Source: Beijerinckiaceae bacterium (lineage in GTDB: Bacteria > Pseudomonadota > Alphaproteobacteria > Rhizobiales > Beijerinckiaceae). From it: a DNA stretch of 7,478 bases. The position numbers were made by a program, and so were the translations under genes. Below are positions 5,286 through 7,478 of this stretch, piece after piece. The stretch's first letter is position 1; each line of letters opens with the position of its first letter. The notes under the pieces were generated by a model. The model was not told the origin of the DNA. It worked only from the letters and a program-made list of their open reading frames with translations, and did not search any database. Location: positions 1-7,478 of the forward strand of contig DAICZI010000070.1 of NCBI GenBank assembly GCA_027311205.1, in the 5' to 3' direction.

Positions 5286-5363
5286 ATGGTTTCCGGAGCT
5301 TGTCGGCATGCGACAAGGAGGCGATTGGTTTTCGTCGCAATAACGGATATTAGGGCGCGATGA
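5286..5363 (+). CDS. Possible short upstream ORF overlapping the ccmI start
   Basis: From ATG 5286 a 25-codon frame (MVSGACRHAT, then three Arg, then LVFVAITDIRAR) ends at TGA 5361-5363, overlapping the ccmI ATG by ATGA. ATG 5286 has no ribosome binding site. The in-frame TTG 5325 has AAGGAGG only 3 nt upstream, closer than ideal, and would give 12 residues. Either could couple translation to ccmI, but neither peptide looks like a known protein. This may be chance. Confidence 0.2.
   Translation: MVSGACRHATRRRLVFVAITDIRAR
5299..5317 (+). promoter_or_regulatory. Perfect hairpin overlapping a strong Shine-Dalgarno sequence in the ccmI leader
   Basis: CTTGTCG (5299-5305) pairs exactly with CGACAAG (5311-5317) around a GCATG loop. 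The 3' arm runs into AAGGAGG (5315-5321), so three bases of that ribosome binding site are inside the stem. No U-run follows, which argues against a terminator. The 86-nt leader also has an 11-bp direct repeat, TGGTTTTCGTC, at 5274-5284 and 5326-5336. Confidence 0.4.
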
Positions 5364-6463
5364 TTTGGTCTGTTTTCATCCTGATGACGGCGGGCGCGCT
5401 GTTTGGCGTGCTATGGCCGTTTAGCCGCCGGGCTGCTGATGACCCCGCCCAAGGGTTGGCGGGCAATTTTTATCAAGCGCAGGTCGCCGCCATCGAGCGG
5501 GATCGGCAGGCCGCCCTGATCAGCGACGAAGACGCGCGCCTCGCCAGGACGGAGGCCGGACGGCGCGCCTTGGCCGATGCTCATGCAGAGGAAGGCGCCA
5601 AGCCCAGCGTTGATCGTTTGCGCAAGGTCACAATCGTTGCGCTCATGGTGATGGTGCCCGCGTTGGCTTTTGGCCTTTACGCCAGGATCGGCTCGCCCTC
5701 CATGCCGGATCAGCCGCTGGCGGCGCGGCTGGCGGCGCAGGGTGCCAACATTGATGCCAACATCATGATTGCCAAAGTTGAGGCGCATCTCAAAAAGCAT
5801 CCCGATGATGTGAAAGGGTTCGAACTCATTGCGCCTGTCTATCTCCGACTCGAAAGATTTCATCATGCGGCGGAGGCCTTCCGCCAAATTCTGCACCTGA
5901 CGGGGGAAACCGCTGAGGGCCGGGCCGATTATGCGGAGGCTTTGGTGGCCGAAGCGCAGGGCGCGGTGACCCCACAGGCCATGGATTCGTTTCAAAAGGC
6001 ACTGAAACTGGATCCCGCCAATGCCAAGGCCCGGTTTTATCAAGGCCTCGCGGCAGAGCAGGGCGGCGACAAGGCCCGTGCGCTAACGATTTGGCAAAGC
6101 CTCGTTGCCAGTGCACCCGAAGGCGCGGACTGGCTGGGCCTGGTCAAGGCCCATATCGCGCAACTATCGGCCACGCCGCCTGCTGGCCCCCAGGGGCCGT
6201 TGGCCGATGCCGTCCGGGCCATGCCGGCAAACGCCCAATTGGGCATGATTCGTGGTATGGTCGCCAAATTGTCGAGCCGTCTGGAAGCCAAGGGCGATGA
6301 CCCTGCGGGCTGGCAGCAACTCATCCGCTCGCTCGTGGTCTTGAAAGAAAATACGCAGGCAGCATCCGCCTATGCGCGGGCGCGACAAGCTCTGGTTGGC
6401 AATCAGGATGGATTGCGCCAGGTCGACGCGATGGCGCAGCAATTGGGATTGAAAGCACCATGA
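5360..6463 (+). CDS. ccmI: Cytochrome c maturation protein CcmI (CycH), apocytochrome c chaperone
   Basis: A 367-aa inner-membrane protein. TM1 (about 2-20, MIWSVFILMTAGALFGVLWP) is followed by a cytoplasmic coiled region with FYQAQVAAIERDRQAALISDEDA (38-60), a hallmark of CcmI, then TM2 (about 90-109) and a periplasmic TPR domain (about 130-260) containing DDVKGFELIAPVYLRLERFHHAAEAFRQIL and DPANAKARFYQGLAAEQGGDKARALTIWQSL. The C-terminal domain (about 285-367) has MIRGMVAKLSSRLEAKGDDPAGWQQLIRS. CcmI holds the C-terminal helix of apocytochrome c and passes it to the CcmF/CcmH heme ligation complex. ATG 5360 is firm: an in-frame TAG lies at 5351-5353 and AGGG at 5352-5355. ccmE overlaps its end by ATGA, which argues for one operon with coupled translation. 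Length is normal for an alphaproteobacterial CcmI. Confidence 0.95.
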   Translation: MIWSVFILMTAGALFGVLWPFSRRAADDPAQGLAGNFYQAQVAAIERDRQAALISDEDARLARTEAGRRALADAHAEEGAKPSVDRLRKVTIVALMVMVPALAFGLYARIGSPSMPDQPLAARLAAQGANIDANIMIAKVEAHLKKHPDDVKGFELIAPVYLRLERFHHAAEAFRQILHLTGETAEGRADYAEALVAEAQGAVTPQAMDSFQKALKLDPANAKARFYQGLAAEQGGDKARALTIWQSLVASAPEGADWLGLVKAHIAQLSATPPAGPQGPLADAVRAMPANAQLGMIRGMVAKLSSRLEAKGDDPAGWQQLIRSLVVLKENTQAASAYARARQALVGNQDGLRQVDAMAQQLGLKAP

Positions 6464-6906
6464 CCCGCAAGCAACGCCGCCTCACCATGATTTTTGCTGC
6501 GATGGCCGTGCTGGGCTCAGCCAGCGGTTTGGCGCTCTATGCTCTGCGCGGCAATATCGAATTGTTCCTGACGCCAAGCGAACTGGCAAAGGATCATGTC
6601 GAACCCGGAACCCGGTTGCGCATTGGCGGGCTGGTGGAAAAAGGCTCGCTCAAGCGCGAGGCCGGAAACAGGATCAGCTTTGCCGTCACTGACAACATAC
6701 GCGACGTGAAGGTTACCTATGTTGGGCTGTTGCCGGATTTATTTCGCGAAGGTCAGGGCATTATCGCGGAAGGTGTGCTTAAGTCACAAGACGTTTTTGT
6801 CGCTGATCAGGTTCTCGCCAAGCATGATGAGCGCTATGTGCCCAAAAGCGTTGAGGAAGATTTGAAGAAACAGGGTCTGTGGCGAGATCAGGCGGCGTTG
6901 AACTGA
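6460..6906 (+). CDS. ccmE: Periplasmic heme chaperone CcmE (CycJ)
   Basis: A 148-aa protein. It starts MTRKQRRLTMIF with a single membrane anchor at about 9-29 and the family motif ALRGNIELFLTPSEL (28-42). The OB-fold beta-barrel has RIGGLVEKGSLKRE (54-67), FAVTDNIRDVKVTYVGLLPDLFREGQGIIAEG (74-105) and the heme-binding segment LAKHDERYVP. H122 is the residue expected to bind heme covalently and Y126 the axial ligand (H130 and Y134 in Escherichia coli). CcmE receives heme from CcmC on the periplasmic face and delivers it to CcmF/CcmH. The C-terminal tail is short and polar. Its ATG lies within the last codons of ccmI (ATGA), so it is translationally coupled. Length and motifs are complete. Confidence 0.97.
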   Translation: MTRKQRRLTMIFAAMAVLGSASGLALYALRGNIELFLTPSELAKDHVEPGTRLRIGGLVEKGSLKREAGNRISFAVTDNIRDVKVTYVGLLPDLFREGQGIIAEGVLKSQDVFVADQVLAKHDERYVPKSVEEDLKKQGLWRDQAALN

Positions 6907-6947
6907 CATTCGAGGCGATGCCGGAAGCCAGGTGAGGTTAGGTTGCG

Positions 6948-7478
6948 ATGATCATTGAAGCCGGCCATTTTGCCCTCGTGCTCGCGCTGGTGCTGGCGAT
7001 AGCGCAGACCATTGTGCCGCTGGTCGGCACCCTGGGGCGCGACCGCCGTTTGGCCGAAACCGCGCCCTCCATGGCCGTCAGCCAGTTCATCTTCGTGGCC
7101 TTTGCCTTTGGCGCACTGGCCTATGCCCATGTTGTTTCGGATTTTTCAGTCCAGAATGTCTATGAAAACTCCTATTCAAAAATGCCGCTGATTTATAAAA
7201 TCACCGGTGTCTGGGGCAATCACGAAGGCTCCATGCTGCTGTGGGTCTTGATCCTGGCGACCTTCGGGGCGGCGGTGGCGCTGTTTTCGCGCCATTTGCC
7301 GCGCGATTTGCGCGCCAATGTCCTCGCCATGCAGGGCCTGCTGGGTGCGGTCTTTCTGTTGTTCATCCTCCTGACTTCAAACCCGTTTCTTCGGCTTTAT
7401 CCGGCCCCGGCGGAGGGCCAGGAGCTCAATCCGATCTTGCAGGACCTTGGCCTCGCCATTCATCACCCCTTGCTTTAT
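6948..7478 (+). CDS. ccmF: Cytochrome c heme lyase subunit CcmF (CycK), N-terminal part (runs off the window)
   Basis: The first 177 codons of a family usually about 650 residues long; the reading frame is open to the right edge. It starts MIIEAGHFALVLALVLAIAQTIVPL, a typical CcmF first membrane helix, and shows KMPLIYKITGVWGNHEGSMLLWVLIL, LLFILLTSNPFLRLYPAPAEGQELNPILQDLGLAIHHPLLY, all characteristic of CcmF. At least four membrane segments are visible (about 7-26, 45-65, 98-115, 131-150). The periplasmic WWD heme-handling domain lies beyond the window. CcmF reduces heme and, with CcmH and CcmI, attaches it to apocytochrome c. ATG 6948 has TTAGG at 6938-6942, 41 nt after the ccmE stop, so it belongs to the same operon. 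The segment reads IHHPLLY where IHPPLLY is the form I recall as usual. Confidence 0.96.
   Translation, partial: MIIEAGHFALVLALVLAIAQTIVPLVGTLGRDRRLAETAPSMAVSQFIFVAFAFGALAYAHVVSDFSVQNVYENSYSKMPLIYKITGVWGNHEGSMLLWVLILATFGAAVALFSRHLPRDLRANVLAMQGLLGAVFLLFILLTSNPFLRLYPAPAEGQELNPILQDLGLAIHHPLLY

Noticed and set aside
5299..5317. Intrinsic terminator after the lipoprotein gene
   Set aside because: The hairpin is perfect but is followed by AAGGAGG and no run of T, so a role in translation is more likely than termination.
5325..5353. Promoter TTGGTT / TATTAG giving a leaderless ccmI transcript
   Set aside because: The -35 box matches only 3 of 6 bases and the -10 box 4 of 6; this could occur by chance and is not listed as a feature.

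Overview
The window reads as GC-rich alphaproteobacterial chromosome, most likely Hyphomicrobiales (rhizobiales-like). The basis is a FeuP/FeuQ-type two-component pair beside a ccmI-ccmE-ccmF cytochrome c maturation operon, with codon use strongly biased to G/C in third positions. All convincing genes are on the + strand. I see no tRNA, rRNA, CRISPR array or transposase, and the genus cannot be fixed from this sequence.

Left part (1-2061): the end of a prophage or phage-derived late module. It holds the C-terminal end of a tail/fibre-like protein, a 147-aa tail-associated protein, a circularly permuted NlpC/P60-like papain-fold protein, and a GH108 endolysin whose frame runs into a holin-like membrane segment. 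The most interesting point in the window is inside that last frame. A near-ideal Shine-Dalgarno sequence (AAGGAG, 1835-1840) and an ATG (1846) lie in frame in the linker, so one frame may encode both an endolysin-membrane fusion and a free 71-aa holin-like protein.

Middle part (2062-4711): a gene-poor junction with a possible promoter, then a secreted PepSY-like protein of 125 aa, an OmpR-family response regulator and a PhoQ/FeuQ-like histidine kinase. They are tightly packed (17-nt gap, then 0-nt gap) and are probably one operon. The PepSY-like protein sits where Sinorhizobium meliloti has feuN, a small periplasmic inhibitor of FeuQ, and is a candidate modulator of this kinase.

Right part (4712-7478): a spacer carrying repeated CTTGC/GCAAG motifs leads to a small lipoprotein of the 17-kDa surface antigen/RT0821 type. 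An 86-nt leader follows, with a perfect hairpin, a strong Shine-Dalgarno sequence without an obvious gene, and a small upstream ORF overlapping the next start by ATGA. Then come ccmI, ccmE (ATGA overlap) and the first 177 codons of ccmF, which runs off the window. CcmE carries heme to the CcmF/CcmH/CcmI ligation complex, where CcmI chaperones apocytochrome c. The order regulator-kinase-lipoprotein-ccm links envelope sensing to an envelope-located assembly pathway, but no regulatory link is proved here.
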